Source: Anoxybacillus tengchongensis (GTDB taxonomy: Bacteria > Bacillota > Bacilli > Bacillales > Anoxybacillaceae). From it: a stretch of DNA of 64,000 nucleotides. The stretch spans positions 1-64,000 of the forward strand of contig NZ_JACHES010000010.1 in NCBI RefSeq assembly GCF_014201585.1. Reading direction: 5' to 3'. Positions within the stretch are counted from its first letter, which is position 1; the number at the start of each line of letters is the position of its first letter. Both the position numbers and the translations under genes were made by a program. This document shows positions 10,142-18,400 of the stretch, in pieces. Below the pieces are notes generated by a model. That model had not been told where the DNA came from and searched no databases. It saw only the letters and a list, made by a program, of their open reading frames with translations.

Positions 10142-10735
10142 TTACTTCAGTAGTTTTTGTAAAGCGAGCTTAATATATCCTTCTGTCGATAACCGCTCTT
10201 GTTTTAAAATCGGCACGACTTTTTGAATTTCTTTGTCCGAATAACCGAGCGCCTTTAACGCTTCAAGAGCTTCAGAAAGCGAGTCTATCGCTTCAAACGG
10301 TTCTGTAAATAAATTTGGGAAAGCATCAGGTACAATGGCTTGCAGTTTTCCTTTTAAATCTAAAATCATTTGCCGTGCTGTTTTCTTCCCGACGCCTGGA
10401 AACTTACATAAAAACTTATCATCTTCTGCTTCAATCGCTTCAACCAATTGCTCAAGCTGGCCAGCCGCTAAAATGGCGAGCGCCCCTTTCGGTCCGATGC
10501 CTGATACTTGCAATAGTTTAGCAAATAACGTTCGCTCTTGGCGAGTGTGAAATCCGTAAAGCGCAAGCACATCTTCACGCACATAATGATATGTATATAC
10601 GATGATCTGTTCCTGTTTGCTAATGTGAAATGAAAACGGATTTGGGGTAAAAATTTGATAGCCTATTCCATTATTTTCAACGACGATATATTCCGGACAA
10701 ACGTAATCGACGTATCCACGAATAAATTCAATCAA
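10142..10735 (-). CDS. ruvA: Holliday junction DNA helicase subunit RuvA
   Basis: A 197-residue protein with an N-terminal OB fold ([11 protein letters not shown]), two helix-hairpin-helix motifs around [13 protein letters not shown] and [13 protein letters not shown], and a C-terminal RuvB-binding domain containing ALGYSDKEI. It binds the four-way junction and loads RuvB. The start codon is TTG with GGAGGA upstream. In B. subtilis csbX lies between bofC and ruvA; here bofC is followed directly by ruvA. Confidence 0.97.
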   Translation of the reverse strand: MIEFIRGYVDYVCPEYIVVENNGIGYQIFTPNPFSFHISKQEQIIVYTYHYVREDVLALYGFHTRQERTLFAKLLQVSGIGPKGALAILAAGQLEQLVEAIEAEDDKFLCKFPGVGKKTARQMILDLKGKLQAIVPDAFPNLFTEPFEAIDSLSEALEALKALGYSDKEIQKVVPILKQERLSTEGYIKLALQKLLK

Positions 10736-10819
10736 CGGCTCGTCCTCCTTTTCCCACGCCTTTCATTTTAACATAAGATGAGAAAAGCGGAAAGCGTACA
10801 GCAAGACACGATTAAACAT

Positions 10820-10849
10820 ATAAAAAAGCCCGCTTGATGTGCGGGCTTA
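10820..10849 (-). terminator. bofC terminator
   Basis: AAGCCCGC pairs with GCGGGCTT around a 6-7 base loop, and a T tract follows on the minus strand. The stem includes the bofC stop codon. Confidence 0.88.
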
Positions 10850-11299
10850 TTTTCCAAACGGCTCATACGCTTCAATGACGCGTTTGTAATTTCTTTTCGA
10901 ACGAACAGAAATGCCTTTTTCTAATTTCTCCCGTTCATGACTTTCAAGTTTTTTTACATCAATTTGAAAAAACGACTGGATCACGCGAGAGGATTCACCT
11001 GGCTTTCCTTCAAAAATAGAAAGTGTTCCATCTTTAGTAAGACCGAAATATCCTGCTTTCGTTAATGGTGACAAATCGTCAACATATCGTTGAAAAACAA
11101 TTTGCTCGTCATCCATATTGACCAGATGCCAATCTTTATATTTGTTCCAAATGTCTTTCATCGATGTTACCGTTTCTTCCTTTATTTCCTCACTCACTTC
11201 CCCATCCATATATACGGTCTCTAAAATGATTGTCATGTGTACAGAGGATGCACTCTGTGCAAAAAATAAACTAAGCCATAGTGTCAGTACAATATTCAT
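10847..11299 (-). CDS. bofC: Intercompartmental signalling factor BofC
   Basis: A 150-residue secreted forespore protein. In B. subtilis BofC restrains the SpoIVB protease and so times pro-sigma-K activation. A signal peptide occupies about residues 1-19 (MNIVLTLWLSLFFAQSASS), followed by the BofC N-terminal domain and a C-terminal domain with FFQIDVKKLESHE. The start ATG 11299 follows GAGGTGAG; upstream in-frame ATG codons lack a site. Its target pathway is represented in this window by spoIVFA and spoIVFB. Confidence 0.85.
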   Translation of the reverse strand: MNIVLTLWLSLFFAQSASSVHMTIILETVYMDGEVSEEIKEETVTSMKDIWNKYKDWHLVNMDDEQIVFQRYVDDLSPLTKAGYFGLTKDGTLSIFEGKPGESSRVIQSFFQIDVKKLESHEREKLEKGISVRSKRNYKRVIEAYEPFGK

Positions 11300-11339
11300 C
11301 GTTCTCACCTCATTCATATGTTGACCATTTTCTCCAAAA

Positions 11340-11371
11340 TTAAACGGTCTTGCCATCGCAAGACCGTTTAT
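11340..11371 (-). terminator. yebC terminator
   Basis: A perfect stem TAAACGGTCTTGC/GCAAGACCGTTTA (11341-11353 with 11358-11370) lies just after the yebC stop codon on the minus strand. The T tract is short, so termination may be partial toward bofC. Confidence 0.65.
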
Positions 11372-11378
11372 TCTAACT

Positions 11379-12116
11379 TTATTCTAACATCGATTCATCT
11401 AAGTTATGATAAATTTCTTGTACATCATCATCGTCTTCAAGCATATCAATCAGTTTTAACATTTTCGTTAAATCGTCACCTGTTAACGTCGTATACGTTT
11501 GCGGAATCATTGTTATTTCAGCTGTTGCAAATACAAATCCTTGCGTAGCTAACGTATTTTTTACTTGCTCGAACTGTTCTGGGGATGTATAAATTTCAAA
11601 TGAGTCTTCCGTCGTCTCCATTTCATCTGCGCCAGCTTCAATCGCTTGTAACAACATCTCATCTTCATCTATATCTAAACCTTCACGTGCGATGACTATT
11701 AATCCCTTTCGATCAAATAAATACGAAACGCATCCCGTCTCTCCTAAGTTTCCACCATTTTTTGAAAATGCTACACGAACGTTGGAAGCTGTCCGATTTT
11801 TATTGTCGGTTAAGCAAATAACCATGACCGCTACGCCGCCTGGTCCATACCCTTCATAACGAATTTCCTCATAATGTGTATGCTCTTGATTTCCCGTTGC
11901 TTTTTTAATCGCACGTTCAATATTTTCGTTCGGCATGTTAGCCGATTTTGCTTTTTCAATCGCAAGACGCAACGTAGCGTTTGTTGTTGGATCGCCACCG
12001 CCCATTTTGGCCGCCACGTAAATTTCCTTCGCCAATTTCATAAATAGTTTTCCACGTTTCGCATCTTGTGCGTTTTTGCGACGTTGAATATTTTTCCACT
12101 TAGAATGTCCTGCCAT
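11379..12116 (-). CDS. yebC: YebC/PmpR-family regulator or translation factor
   Basis: A 245-residue protein starting [17 protein letters not shown], the signature of the YebC family, with the central [14 protein letters not shown] motif. YebC-family proteins have been described as transcription regulators, and B. subtilis YebC2 types as a ribosome factor that eases polyproline stalling; which applies here is not decidable from sequence alone. Its position between bofC and coxA matches yrbC of B. subtilis. ATG 12116 follows GAGGGGATC. Confidence 0.93.
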   Translation of the reverse strand: MAGHSKWKNIQRRKNAQDAKRGKLFMKLAKEIYVAAKMGGGDPTTNATLRLAIEKAKSANMPNENIERAIKKATGNQEHTHYEEIRYEGYGPGGVAVMVICLTDNKNRTASNVRVAFSKNGGNLGETGCVSYLFDRKGLIVIAREGLDIDEDEMLLQAIEAGADEMETTEDSFEIYTSPEQFEQVKNTLATQGFVFATAEITMIPQTYTTLTGDDLTKMLKLIDMLEDDDDVQEIYHNLDESMLE

Positions 12117-12170
12117 TCGGATCCCCTCTCATATGTGAAAAATGTCCATAAAAAACTATAACAAAAATGC

Positions 12171-12205
12171 ATAAAAAAGAACAGGGGGAAGCCCCTGTTC
12201 TTTTA
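12171..12205 (-). terminator. coxA terminator
   Basis: AAAAGAACAGGGG pairs with CCCCTGTTCTTTT around GAAG. The stem runs into the coxA stop codon and has T residues on the minus strand. Confidence 0.88.
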
Positions 12206-12898
12206 TCCACGATTCATGAATGGGCGTTCGATCATATCGCCCATATCGTTAAATATGTCACGAATATCACGCTCTAGTTGATCCATTGGGCCACCGTCGC
12301 GAATATCATTGTCGAGCGTACGAATACGGTTGTACATGCTTTCATTTGCAACTACGCGAACGGTTTTGCCCGCTGTATATGGGGCGATCGCTTGACGAAC
12401 GAGACGTTCAATACGCGTTGTATTTTTCTCTGTCGTTGATACTGCAACGACGACACGTTCCCCTGAAACAACAGCACGGGCGTCTTTTACGTTGGCGACG
12501 CTTGCGGCACGCTTCGCAATTTTTTCAGCTAACGCTCCGTTATAGTTACGGTAATACGATGGGCGCGTACGTTCATCCATCGTATTTAAATGCCCGTGAT
12601 AGTTGCGATCAGCGCGGCTAAAATTGCGATCCACTTGTGGTGTCCGCATCGTTCGATCCATGCCACGATCAAGCATTTCCGTAATCGGTCCGTCGTTGTC
12701 ACGCACTTGACGAACGTTTCCGTTTAAACGCTCTGTACCGTAGCGGCCATATTGAAACCCAGTCATATCGTTTTCGTTTGAGTAATATCCGATCGGACGT
12801 GTGCGATCGGTATAACGTGTATCAAGCGCTTGATTATTACAAGCAACTAACCCGCTAAGTGCGAGGACTGTACCGAGAGCGACGATTCGCTTCCGCAA
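12203..12898 (-). CDS. coxA: YhcN/YlaJ-family spore lipoprotein, CoxA-like
   Basis: A 231-residue predicted lipoprotein. The N-terminus RKRIVALGTVLALSG leads into lipobox LVAC, with C20 as the lipidated residue. An Arg/Asp/Asn-rich linker with many NR and DR pairs follows, then a YhcN-type domain (AKRAASVANVKDARAVVSGE). B. subtilis CoxA (YrbB) is a spore cortex protein encoded next to safA, and the same neighbourhood is found here with nadE in between. The start codon is TTG 12898, eight bases after AGGGGG (12907-12911), which lies inside a hairpin shared with the nadE terminator. Confidence 0.82.
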   Translation of the reverse strand: MRKRIVALGTVLALSGLVACNNQALDTRYTDRTRPIGYYSNENDMTGFQYGRYGTERLNGNVRQVRDNDGPITEMLDRGMDRTMRTPQVDRNFSRADRNYHGHLNTMDERTRPSYYRNYNGALAEKIAKRAASVANVKDARAVVSGERVVVAVSTTEKNTTRIERLVRQAIAPYTAGKTVRVVANESMYNRIRTLDNDIRDGGPMDQLERDIRDIFNDMGDMIERPFMNRG

Positions 12899-12900
12899 AG

Positions 12901-12970
12901 AAAAAACCCCCTTTTCGCTTTTGTAGACAATGCGTCTACATCATTAGCTTGGCGCAAAAAAAGGGTTTTA
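12901..12970 (-). terminator. nadE terminator that also holds the coxA ribosome binding site
   Basis: On the minus strand AAAACCC plus a T stretch and GCGC (12952-12970) pair with GCG-AAAA-GGGGGTTTT (12903-12918). An inner stem TGTAGACGC/GTCTACA lies near 12922-12940, and a T run follows. The 3' arm contains the GGGGG used by coxA, so the same fold could stop nadE mRNA and hide the coxA site. Confidence 0.6.
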
Positions 12971-12976
12971 TCGCTG

Positions 12977-13717
12977 TTAAAATTTTGGTGGAGCAATGGC
13001 TAATTGTCGCTTATGATGTGAACGTTCATGAAGTCGTTCAATAATGGCACGGTCGCGTTCTGGAATTGGCTCACCTTTTAAATATTTGTCAATCATGTCA
13101 TATGTTGTACCCATTTCGTTTTCATCTGTCTGCCCTTCCCAAAGACCTGCGCTAGGCGCTTTTGTAATAATTTCTTCAGGTACACCGAGAATACGAGCCA
13201 TTTCGCGTACTTCACCTTTTGTAAAATGAACGAGCGGAACTAAATCAACGCCACCGTCACCGTATTTTGTAAAATAGCCGGTATGCCATTCGGCCGCATT
13301 GTCCGTTCCGACAACAAGATAGCCGTAATTGTTAGCGACCGCATACAACGTTGTCATGCGCAACCGTGCGCGCGTATTCGCATCACCAAGACGGGCAGCT
13401 TGCTCGTTCCATTGTTCTTTCTCTTTTAATTGCTTTTCAATTTCGCCAAATAATACGCGATGCGTTTCTGTTAAGTCGATGACATGATGGTCAATGCCAC
13501 AACTTTCTACAACTTTCAATGCATCTTCTTGATCTTTTGGATTGCTTTTACATGGCATAATGAGCCCTAATGAGTGATTAGGAAACGCTCGCTTAATTAA
13601 ATGAGCAACGACCGCTGAGTCGATGCCGCCACTAATGCCGACAATGGCTCCGTTCATCCCTGCTTCTTGTACGCGTTCACGAAGCCATACAATTAATTTT
13701 TCAATTTTTTGTTCCAT
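12977..13717 (-). CDS. nadE: Ammonia-dependent NAD synthetase
   Basis: A 246-residue enzyme that amidates nicotinate adenine dinucleotide to NAD using ATP and ammonia. Visible: the PP-loop GISGGIDSAVVAHL, GNANTRAR-like GDANTRARLRM, GTDNAAEWHTGYFTKYGDGG and the C-terminal KAPSAGLWEGQTDENEMG. There is no glutaminase domain. ATG 13717 is chosen because the family begins close to the helix before the PP-loop. The gene stands between coxA and safA, close to nadBCA, so the de novo NAD pathway is nearly complete here. Confidence 0.95.
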   Translation of the reverse strand: MEQKIEKLIVWLRERVQEAGMNGAIVGISGGIDSAVVAHLIKRAFPNHSLGLIMPCKSNPKDQEDALKVVESCGIDHHVIDLTETHRVLFGEIEKQLKEKEQWNEQAARLGDANTRARLRMTTLYAVANNYGYLVVGTDNAAEWHTGYFTKYGDGGVDLVPLVHFTKGEVREMARILGVPEEIITKAPSAGLWEGQTDENEMGTTYDMIDKYLKGEPIPERDRAIIERLHERSHHKRQLAIAPPKF

Positions 13718-13739
13718 GTATGTACATTCCTTTCTTTGC

Positions 13740-13763
13740 AACATGATCATGTTCATTTTATCA
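13740..13763 (-). promoter_or_regulatory. Candidate nadE promoter element with palindrome
   Basis: On the minus strand the extended -10 element TGATAAAAT (13755-13763) is followed by a perfect 14-bp palindrome AACATGATCATGTT (13740-13753) that would cover the transcription start. No clear -35 box was found. The palindrome may be an operator; its regulator is unknown. Confidence 0.4.
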
Positions 13764-13793
13764 CACAAAAAACAAAAAGAAAAAGAGGCGACA

Positions 13794-14696
13794 TTATTGC
13801 CCCTCTTCTTCCTCACGATAAGGAACAGAAAAATATGGGTTTACTCCGTATGGCTGTACCGGCCACGTTTGCTGCCATCCGTATGGACCGTACGGCATTG
13901 CTTGTTGCGGCATATACATCGGTTGCTGTGCCATTGGCATATTTTCACCATACGGCATTTGTGATGGATACATTTGATTCGGAGTCGGTGCTTGTTGTGT
14001 CTGCTGCGAATATTCATTCATGCCGCTTGGCATTTGTGGCATATATGGCGTCTGTTGCGATTCACCGCATCCGCAATCATCGGTATTCATCATTCCTTGC
14101 GGATATGCCCATGGCATGACAGGATACATCGGTGGAATCCATGGGTAAAAACCATATCCTGGCATTATCGGTGAAATAGGAATGCAAGGCATCGGCACTG
14201 GCAACGGCATCGGAACAGGCTGCGGCTGCATCGGTTGTTGTGGTTGCTCCTCCATCATTGGCGCTTGTGTTGGTGGAATCGGTGGAATATCTGGAAATGG
14301 TGGTATTTGCATATCTTCGTCATGTTCCATCATATTTGGCATAATATTTGGCGGCTTTGGTGGCAAAAGCGGCATCTCTTGTTTCGGTTCTTCTTTTTTC
14401 TCCGGTGTCTTTGCAATTGGAATTTCTTTTGCTATCGGTTCAACGTTTTGCGGTTGTTGTAATGGTTGCTCTTTTTTGTTTACATGAATATCCACATCAA
14501 CTGAAACTTTCGGTGTTTCCTTTTTGACAGGTTTTACTGGTGTGGCTGGTGTTGGTACTTTAATTTTCATACCTGGCATAATGTAATTCGGATCGCTTAA
14601 ATGAGCGTTCATTTTTTTTAGCTCTTCAAAATCAACCCCATATTTTTCTGCAATTTTCCAAAGTGTATCCCCTTTTTGAACGATATGAATTTTCAC
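13794..14696 (-). CDS. safA: Spore coat assembly protein SafA
   Basis: A 300-residue protein with an N-terminal LysM domain (about 2-49, HIVQKGDTLWKIAEKYGV to MKIKVP), a charged linker (50-105), and a low-complexity Pro/Met/Gln/Tyr-rich tail (about 108-300) with one GCGESQ cysteine pair. SafA is an inner-coat morphogenetic protein that anchors to the cortex through LysM and works with SpoVID, also encoded here. The start codon is GTG 14696 with GGAGGGGG upstream. Upstream of nadE on the same strand. Confidence 0.92.
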   Translation of the reverse strand: MKIHIVQKGDTLWKIAEKYGVDFEELKKMNAHLSDPNYIMPGMKIKVPTPATPVKPVKKETPKVSVDVDIHVNKKEQPLQQPQNVEPIAKEIPIAKTPEKKEEPKQEMPLLPPKPPNIMPNMMEHDEDMQIPPFPDIPPIPPTQAPMMEEQPQQPMQPQPVPMPLPVPMPCIPISPIMPGYGFYPWIPPMYPVMPWAYPQGMMNTDDCGCGESQQTPYMPQMPSGMNEYSQQTQQAPTPNQMYPSQMPYGENMPMAQQPMYMPQQAMPYGPYGWQQTWPVQPYGVNPYFSVPYREEEEGQ

Positions 14697-14804
14697 GTGT
14701 TTCCCCCTCCTATGTTCAGACGTGACGTGTATGTCATGTTCAGCTTGTCGCTACTAGACTTCAACATAACTTATGAACGGAAAGCTTTTTTTATGATAAA
14801 AATA

Positions 14805-14837
14805 AAAAAGACCGGCAAAAAAAATGCCGATCTTATG
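14805..14837 (-). terminator. nadA terminator
   Basis: AAGACCGGCA and TGCCGATCTT form a 10-bp stem with one wobble and an A-rich loop, followed on the minus strand by a T tract. It ends the nadB-nadC-nadA operon. Confidence 0.85.
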
Positions 14838-15936
14838 CACGGGCTAACATGCGCTCAAGTGCTAACATCGCTCCTTCCGCTACATCGTTTGGCACGGTAA
14901 TACGGTTTACAACTTTTCCTTCATGAAGCGATTCGAGCGCCCAAAGTAAATGCGGTAAATCAATGCGGTTCATCGTTAAACATGGACACATATACGGGTT
15001 TAACGACACGATTTCTTTATCTGGATGTTGCTGAATGATGCGATTTACTAAATTCATTTCTGTTCCGATTGCCCATTTGCTTCCTGCTGGTGAGTTAGCA
15101 ATCGTTTCGATAATGTATTTCGTTGATCCCGCATCATCCGCTTGTTGCACCACTTCCCAGCTACATTCTGGATGAACAATAATTTTCATATCTGGCTTTG
15201 TTTTTCGAATATGTTCAATATGTTTCACAGTAAAGTTTTCATGAACAGAACAATGACCCTTCCATAAGATTACTTTAATCTTTTGAACATCTCCCTCGTA
15301 TTGCAATGTATTTGTAGCCGGATCCCATACGGCCATTTGTTCTAACGGAACGCCAAGATCGTATGCTGTATTTCTTCCTAAATGTTGATCGGGCAAAAAG
15401 AAAATACGCTCTTGTTGTGTAAACGCCCATGCGACCATTTTTTTCGCATTTGATGATGTCACTGTTGCCCCGCCATGCAAACCGACAAACGCTTTAATTG
15501 CAGCTGTAGAGTTGACGTACGTTAACGGTAAAATCGTATCTCCGAACAATTGTTGCAATATTGGCCACGCTCGTTCAACTTGTTCAATTTCTGCCATATC
15601 AGCCATCGAACAGCCTGCGCGCATATCTGGTAAAATGACGATTTGTTCGTCACTCGTTAAAATATCAGCAGTTTCCGCCATGAAATGCACGCCACAAAAT
15701 ACAATATATTCAGCTTCTTTATTTTTCGCTGCCACTTGCGCCAATTGCAATGAATCGCCTGTCGCATCTGCAAATTGAATGACTTCGTCCTTTTGATAAT
15801 GGTGACCTGGGATAAATAAACGAGCGCCGAGCTTTTGTTTGACACGAGCCACTCGTTCTTCCATTTCTTCAACCGACAACTGTTTATACGTCTCTGGCAT
15901 CGCATCTTGTTGTTGCATCAATTGTAATACGTTCAT
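14833..15936 (-). CDS. nadA: Quinolinate synthase
   Basis: A 367-residue [4Fe-4S] enzyme that condenses iminoaspartate with dihydroxyacetone phosphate to quinolinate. Visible: [17 protein letters not shown], cluster-ligand cysteine contexts [19 protein letters not shown] and MCPCLTMN, plus [12 protein letters not shown]. The length fits the longer Bacillus type. ATG 15936 follows AGGAGGAATAAAG. It is the third gene of the nadB-nadC-nadA operon, 12 bp after nadC. Confidence 0.97.
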   Translation of the reverse strand: MNVLQLMQQQDAMPETYKQLSVEEMEERVARVKQKLGARLFIPGHHYQKDEVIQFADATGDSLQLAQVAAKNKEAEYIVFCGVHFMAETADILTSDEQIVILPDMRAGCSMADMAEIEQVERAWPILQQLFGDTILPLTYVNSTAAIKAFVGLHGGATVTSSNAKKMVAWAFTQQERIFFLPDQHLGRNTAYDLGVPLEQMAVWDPATNTLQYEGDVQKIKVILWKGHCSVHENFTVKHIEHIRKTKPDMKIIVHPECSWEVVQQADDAGSTKYIIETIANSPAGSKWAIGTEMNLVNRIIQQHPDKEIVSLNPYMCPCLTMNRIDLPHLLWALESLHEGKVVNRITVPNDVAEGAMLALERMLARA

Positions 15937-15948
15937 TCTTTATTCCTC

Positions 15949-16779
15949 CTACTGCACGTTTAAACTAATGTCTAGCGCTTTTGCTGAGTGCGTTAACATG
16001 CCTAACGAAATGTAGTCAACCCCTGTATCTCGATATTGTGCAATATTTTCAAGCGTAATTCCGCCTGAAACTTCTGTAATGATGGACGATGGGACGAGTT
16101 GGACAAATTCGCGAATTTCTTCCGGTGTACGGTTATCAAACATAATGATATCCGCCCCTGCTTCAACCGCTTCGATGACTTGTTGTTTCGTTTCCGTTTC
16201 TACTTCAATTTTTACCATATGACCAAGTTGGGAACGAACACGTTCTACTGCTTTTTTAATCGACCCGCAAAACGCAATATGATTATCTTTAATCATCACC
16301 CCATCATATAAACCGAAGCGATGATTATATCCACCACCGCATGTCACCGCATATTTTTCTAACATGCGAAGTCCTGGTGTTGTTTTTCGCGTATCACAAA
16401 TGCGTGTATGATTGCTGTTAAGTGCTCGAACGGCTTGGTTTGTCAACGTGGCAATACCACTCATGCGCTGAAGTAAGTTTAAAATGACGCGCTCACCTGA
16501 TAAAAGCGGAATCATTGGACCGGAAACGACAGCAATCGGTTCCCCTTTTTTCACACGTTCTCCATCTCGTTTATACAATTGACATGCGATCGACGAGTGT
16601 AATAACTTATACCCGATTTCAATAATCGATACACCTGCGATCATTCCATCTTCTTTGGCAACAAATATCGCCCTTCCTTCATCCATCGGAGAAAAAATCG
16701 TTTCGCTCGTCACATCACGTTCTCCAATATCTTCTAAAAAAAACTGTTTGAGTAGTTCTTTTAACTTTAACTCATTCAA
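15949..16779 (-). CDS. nadC: Nicotinate-nucleotide pyrophosphorylase (carboxylating)
   Basis: A 276-residue quinolinate phosphoribosyltransferase that makes nicotinate mononucleotide. Visible: ERDVTSETIF, the RTRKTTPGLR-like motif DTRKTTPGLRMLEK, GGGYNHRFGLYDGVMIKDNH and EVETETKQQ. The start is taken as TTG 16779, seven bases after AGGAGG, which overlaps the nadB stop as TTGA. The ATG further upstream at 16839 lies inside nadB and has no ribosome binding site. Confidence 0.95.
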   Translation of the reverse strand: MNELKLKELLKQFFLEDIGERDVTSETIFSPMDEGRAIFVAKEDGMIAGVSIIEIGYKLLHSSIACQLYKRDGERVKKGEPIAVVSGPMIPLLSGERVILNLLQRMSGIATLTNQAVRALNSNHTRICDTRKTTPGLRMLEKYAVTCGGGYNHRFGLYDGVMIKDNHIAFCGSIKKAVERVRSQLGHMVKIEVETETKQQVIEAVEAGADIIMFDNRTPEEIREFVQLVPSSIITEVSGGITLENIAQYRDTGVDYISLGMLTHSAKALDISLNVQ

Positions 16780-18308
16780 CGGAACCCCTCCTTCGTGAAA
16801 TGCTCTGCTTTCGTGCGTATGATACGTCGTTTTTCCCAATACATTTTTTCAAACGGTTCATCGCTTCGATAGTGAGCACCGCGACTTTCTTTTCTTTGCA
16901 AAGCGGAAGTTGTGATAAGCCATCCAACGATTAACATATATATGATCGTCCGTTTCTCATCATCCTCCTCAGGTGCCACGGTGACGAGTTCATGAATGGA
17001 ATATTGTTCAAACCATCGTTTTGCTTGAAACAATTTGTCATAATCGCGAACAATGCCGACATATTGCGTCATTACATGCTGAATTTCGTCTCTTGTTGGT
17101 AACACAATACGTAATTGATTTTCTTTTCTTTCACTTTTCTTTAACGTCCGATGTTGCCCTGTTTTTTGCAATAAGTGAAAAGCCAATCTTCTACTAAAGA
17201 CAAGCGCTTCAAGCAACGAATTGCTCGCTAAACGGTTTGCACCATGTACACCTGTACATGCTGCCTCTCCAACCGCATACAATCCCGGTAGCGTCGTTTC
17301 CCCATCCATATTTACAACGATCCCTCCCATTAAAAAATGGGCTCCCGGAACAACAGGGATGAGTCCGCTACGCCAATCGACGTGATAGCGCTCACAAAGG
17401 GATGTGATCGTCGGAAAACGGGATGGGAAGTGTGGGATCATAGAAATATTTAAAAATACGCGATGACCGTTTTTTATTTCATGGTCAATCGCTCGAGATA
17501 CGACGTCACGTGGAGCTAAATCTTTTTGTGGATGCACCCCATCCATCACTTGACGACCGTCATCGGTCACTAAAATGGCTCCTTCACCACGCACCGCTTC
17601 GGAAATGAGACCGACCGCCTTTCCATTCACATAGAGCATTGTCGGATGAAACTGTACAAACTCCATATCCGTAACAGCTGCACCTGCGCGATACGCCATT
17701 GCAATTCCATCACCTGTTGCCGTTTCAGCGTTCGATGTAAACGTGTACAACTGTCCAATTCCACCTGTTGCAATAATCGTTGCATTGGCGGTATACGTTC
17801 TATGTTTCGTCTGTACGCCCACACAATGTCCATCAGAAACAAGTAAATCAATGACAGGATCGTTTTCAATAAACGTCACGCGTCCGGAAAGCTTCTCAAA
17901 TAAGAAGAACACCATATTTTTTCCAGTCGCATCTCCTCCAGCATGTAAAATACGCTTCATGCGATGCGCACCTTCCTGTCCAAAAAGGAGCTGTCCACGT
18001 TCGTCCACATCAAATAAAAAACCGATGTTCATAAAATGTTGAATCGCTTCACGTCCTTCTTGAACTAAAATGCGTACCGCCTCGTCGTCATTATGTTCAC
18101 ACCCTGCGATGATTGTATCTTCATAGTGAGATAGCCAATGATCATTCGGATGAATGGCAGCAGCCACTCCTCCTTGAGCAAGCCAAGAATTACTTGTTTC
18201 TTTATTTGACTTCGTGAAAATGATCACATTTTTATACTCACATAAATGGTAGGCAACCATTAACGCTGCAAGGCCGCTACCAACAATAATCACATCCGCT
18301 TCACGCAT
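16776..18308 (-). CDS. nadB: L-aspartate oxidase
   Basis: A 510-residue FAD enzyme that oxidises aspartate to iminoaspartate, the first step of de novo NAD synthesis. Visible: the dinucleotide fold VIIVGSGLAALMVA, SWLAQGGVAAAI, EGAHRMKRILHAGGDATG, QFHPTML, and GAHFLMGGIVV with the succinate dehydrogenase-like active site; a C-terminal helical domain follows. It is the first gene of nadBCA, divergent from nifS-niaR, with shared control at 18330-18375 probably by NiaR. Confidence 0.97.
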   Translation of the reverse strand: MREADVIIVGSGLAALMVAYHLCEYKNVIIFTKSNKETSNSWLAQGGVAAAIHPNDHWLSHYEDTIIAGCEHNDDEAVRILVQEGREAIQHFMNIGFLFDVDERGQLLFGQEGAHRMKRILHAGGDATGKNMVFFLFEKLSGRVTFIENDPVIDLLVSDGHCVGVQTKHRTYTANATIIATGGIGQLYTFTSNAETATGDGIAMAYRAGAAVTDMEFVQFHPTMLYVNGKAVGLISEAVRGEGAILVTDDGRQVMDGVHPQKDLAPRDVVSRAIDHEIKNGHRVFLNISMIPHFPSRFPTITSLCERYHVDWRSGLIPVVPGAHFLMGGIVVNMDGETTLPGLYAVGEAACTGVHGANRLASNSLLEALVFSRRLAFHLLQKTGQHRTLKKSERKENQLRIVLPTRDEIQHVMTQYVGIVRDYDKLFQAKRWFEQYSIHELVTVAPEEDDEKRTIIYMLIVGWLITTSALQRKESRGAHYRSDEPFEKMYWEKRRIIRTKAEHFTKEGFR

Positions 18309-18329
18309 GGATGTTCCTCCATTTCATAC

Positions 18330-18375
18330 TGTCTTGACACCTATATTGACATATATTTAAACTGATGACAAGACT
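18330..18375. promoter_or_regulatory. Divergent nadB/nifS promoter and candidate NiaR operator
   Basis: GTCTTGACA (18331-18339) and TGACAAGAC (18366-18374) form an inverted repeat matching at eight of nine positions, separated by 26 bp. TTGACA occurs on the plus strand at 18334-18339 and 18346-18351, and TTGTCA on the minus strand at 18366-18371. The symmetric layout between the NAD operon and its repressor gene suggests NiaR binding; this is inference. Confidence 0.6.
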
Positions 18376-18400
18376 TTTGTTTTGGAAGTTGGTGAATGAG

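Noticed and set aside
14182-14487. Glycine/cysteine-rich plus-strand frame
   Set aside because: It is the complement of the Pro/Met/Gln-rich codons of safA, which forces a low-complexity antisense frame.
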